Source: Burkholderiales bacterium (lineage in GTDB: Bacteria > Pseudomonadota > Gammaproteobacteria > Burkholderiales > Burkholderiaceae_C). Taken from it: 8,128 bases of DNA. Position 1 is the stretch's first letter, and each line of letters starts with the position of its first letter. The stretch covers positions 1 to 8,128 of the forward strand of contig CANGHQ010000066.1 in assembly GCA_947453585.1 (NCBI GenBank). Reading direction: 5' to 3'. Below, piece after piece: positions 7,070 to 8,128 of the stretch. Below the pieces are notes generated by a model that worked only from the letters and a program-made list of their open reading frames with translations, was not told where the DNA came from and did not search any database. The position numbers and the translations under genes were made by a program.

Positions 7070-8128
7070 TCAATCGCGTTGGCGATGGATGTTCGCTTCA
7101 ATCGAATTGATGATGGAGCCCGGAGCCTGGGGGCCCGGCTCAATCACCACGCGGTCAATCGTCCCGCTGTAGGGAAAGGTGCGCTTGGAAGCGTAGCGGT
7201 GCGAAACGCGCTGGCGCCGGTCCATGCCGATATCAATGCCCTCGACATGGATGCCGATGATGGTGGGGGACATGCCGGTGTAGGGCACCGCCTCCACGCC
7301 ATTGACCAGCATGCGCCCTTCGCCGCGGCGTTGTCCCAAGGCGCGGTATTCGAGCACCACGTCCTGTGCGCCGGCCGCCAGCGCCACCGGAGGCAGCTCC
7401 ACCGGCGACATCCAGCGGTGAAACACAAAATGCAGTTGCCCGTCCATGACGTAAAGCACCAGGCCCACAAAGGCCTCGCCGATAGCGAAGATCACGCCGT
7501 CCTGGCCCGGCTGCCAGTCAAAGCGGCTGCGGATGGTGAAACTGCGGTCCCCCAGCAAGGGGGCCACGATGGCGCGCGCCACGGTCGGCGTGCCGGCAAA
7601 AAAGGTGCGCGGCTGGTTGACCGTGTGCGCCATGAAGGGCGGTATCGTCACCGCGCGCTCTAAGGCCCGGTTGTCCAGCGGGTAGACGTAGTTGGCGCGC
7701 GCGTCGGCATCGAAGGCGGCCGCCATGCTTGCCACCCGCTCGGGCTGCTGCGCCGCCAAATCGGTGGTCTCGCAAGGGTCGCTTGCCAGGTCAAACAACA
7801 TCCAGTGGTCCAGCGAGGCAATCACGCCACCGCGCGGCTGGAGTGAGGCGATCTTCCATTGGCCGGCAATGTAGGCGCGGTTTGCCTCCAGCTCGTAATG
7901 CTGGCGGCTGCGCTGTGTTGGGGCACTGCCGTCATGAAGCATGGGCGCGAAGCTCACACCATCGGGCTTGCGCGCATCAAAGCCATGGCTCGATTGCGGG
8001 TGGGCGATACCCAGCACATCGAGCAGCGTGGGCGTGACATCGGTGACGTGAATCCACTCGCGGCGAATGGCGCCCGCGTCTTTGACCTTATCGGGCCAGT
8101 GCAGCACAAAGGGCACACGGATGCCGCC
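7070..8128 (-). CDS. Second sulfatase, C-terminal part only (5' end beyond the window)
   Basis: An open frame of 352 residues runs from the right edge to TGA at 7070. Its first visible residues are GGIRVPFVLHWP, which match residues 418-429 of the complete sulfatase at 71-2395. Alignment then continues almost to the end with few gaps (HVTDVTPTLLDV, HYELEANRAYIAGQWKI, ANYVYPLDNR, FDWQPGQDGV, YVMDGQLHF, AAGAQDVVLEY). It is thus the C-terminal half of a paralogous AtsA-like sulfatase, including the beta-rich extension. The formylglycine cysteine and metal ligands would be encoded outside the window, so activity cannot be judged. A GTG at 8116 is only the internal valine of that motif and is not a start. 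It is the first visible gene of the - strand series and lies 33 bases before the second Bug gene. Confidence 0.92.
   Translation of the reverse strand, partial: GGIRVPFVLHWPDKVKDAGAIRREWIHVTDVTPTLLDVLGIAHPQSSHGFDARKPDGVSFAPMLHDGSAPTQRSRQHYELEANRAYIAGQWKIASLQPRGGVIASLDHWMLFDLASDPCETTDLAAQQPERVASMAAAFDADARANYVYPLDNRALERAVTIPPFMAHTVNQPRTFFAGTPTVARAIVAPLLGDRSFTIRSRFDWQPGQDGVIFAIGEAFVGLVLYVMDGQLHFVFHRWMSPVELPPVALAAGAQDVVLEYRALGQRRGEGRMLVNGVEAVPYTGMSPTIIGIHVEGIDIGMDRRQRVSHRYASKRTFPYSGTIDRVVIEPGPQAPGSIINSIEANIHRQRD

Noticed and set aside
6386..7663. 425-codon + strand open frame opposite the second Bug and second sulfatase genes
   Set aside because: It is antisense to two genes with clear family motifs. 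Its composition (very rich in His, Gly, Ala, Arg) is typical of a GC-rich shadow frame, and it spans two genes' boundary.

Overview
The window looks like a piece of a Betaproteobacterial chromosome, most likely Burkholderiales (Comamonadaceae-like). This is inferred from the high GC content, the strong G/C bias at third codon positions, and two Bug/TctC-type solute-binding proteins, a family greatly expanded in that order. The genus cannot be read from the sequence.

Layout. A complete 774-residue arylsulfatase-type sulfatase lies on the + strand (71-2395). Five genes follow on the - strand, read from the right edge leftwards: the C-terminal half of a second, paralogous sulfatase (7070 to the window edge); a Bug/TctC periplasmic binding protein (6047-7036); an amidohydrolase of the D-aminoacylase / N-acyl-D-amino-acid deacylase family (4260-6044/6050); a second Bug/TctC protein (3232-4215, GTG start); and a TauE/SafE-type membrane exporter (2411-3163, probably TTG start). 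Gaps in this series are about 33, -4 to +2, 44 and 68 bases, so it reads as one operon whose promoter and 5' genes lie beyond the right edge. The + strand sulfatase converges on the exporter gene with only 15 bases between stop codons. The window is almost entirely coding, with no gene-free stretch over 300 bases. I saw no RNA gene, CRISPR array, insertion sequence or integrase.

How the genes may work together (inference). Two sulfatases plus a TauE/SafE exporter point to sulfate-ester or other organosulfur metabolism. The complete sulfatase has no visible signal peptide, so its substrate would have to be taken up. The two Bug proteins are candidate substrate captors, but no TctA/TctB membrane partner is present and they would need one encoded elsewhere. 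The amidohydrolase suggests that the substrate, or a co-imported compound, carries an amide, carbamoyl or cyclic-amide bond. A testable picture is a small catabolic island for a sulfated and N-acylated (or otherwise amidic) organic compound, with sulfur oxyanions or organosulfonates removed by the exporter. Each family is known; the combination, and the Bug-amidohydrolase-Bug core between paralogous sulfatases, is the feature most worth pursuing.
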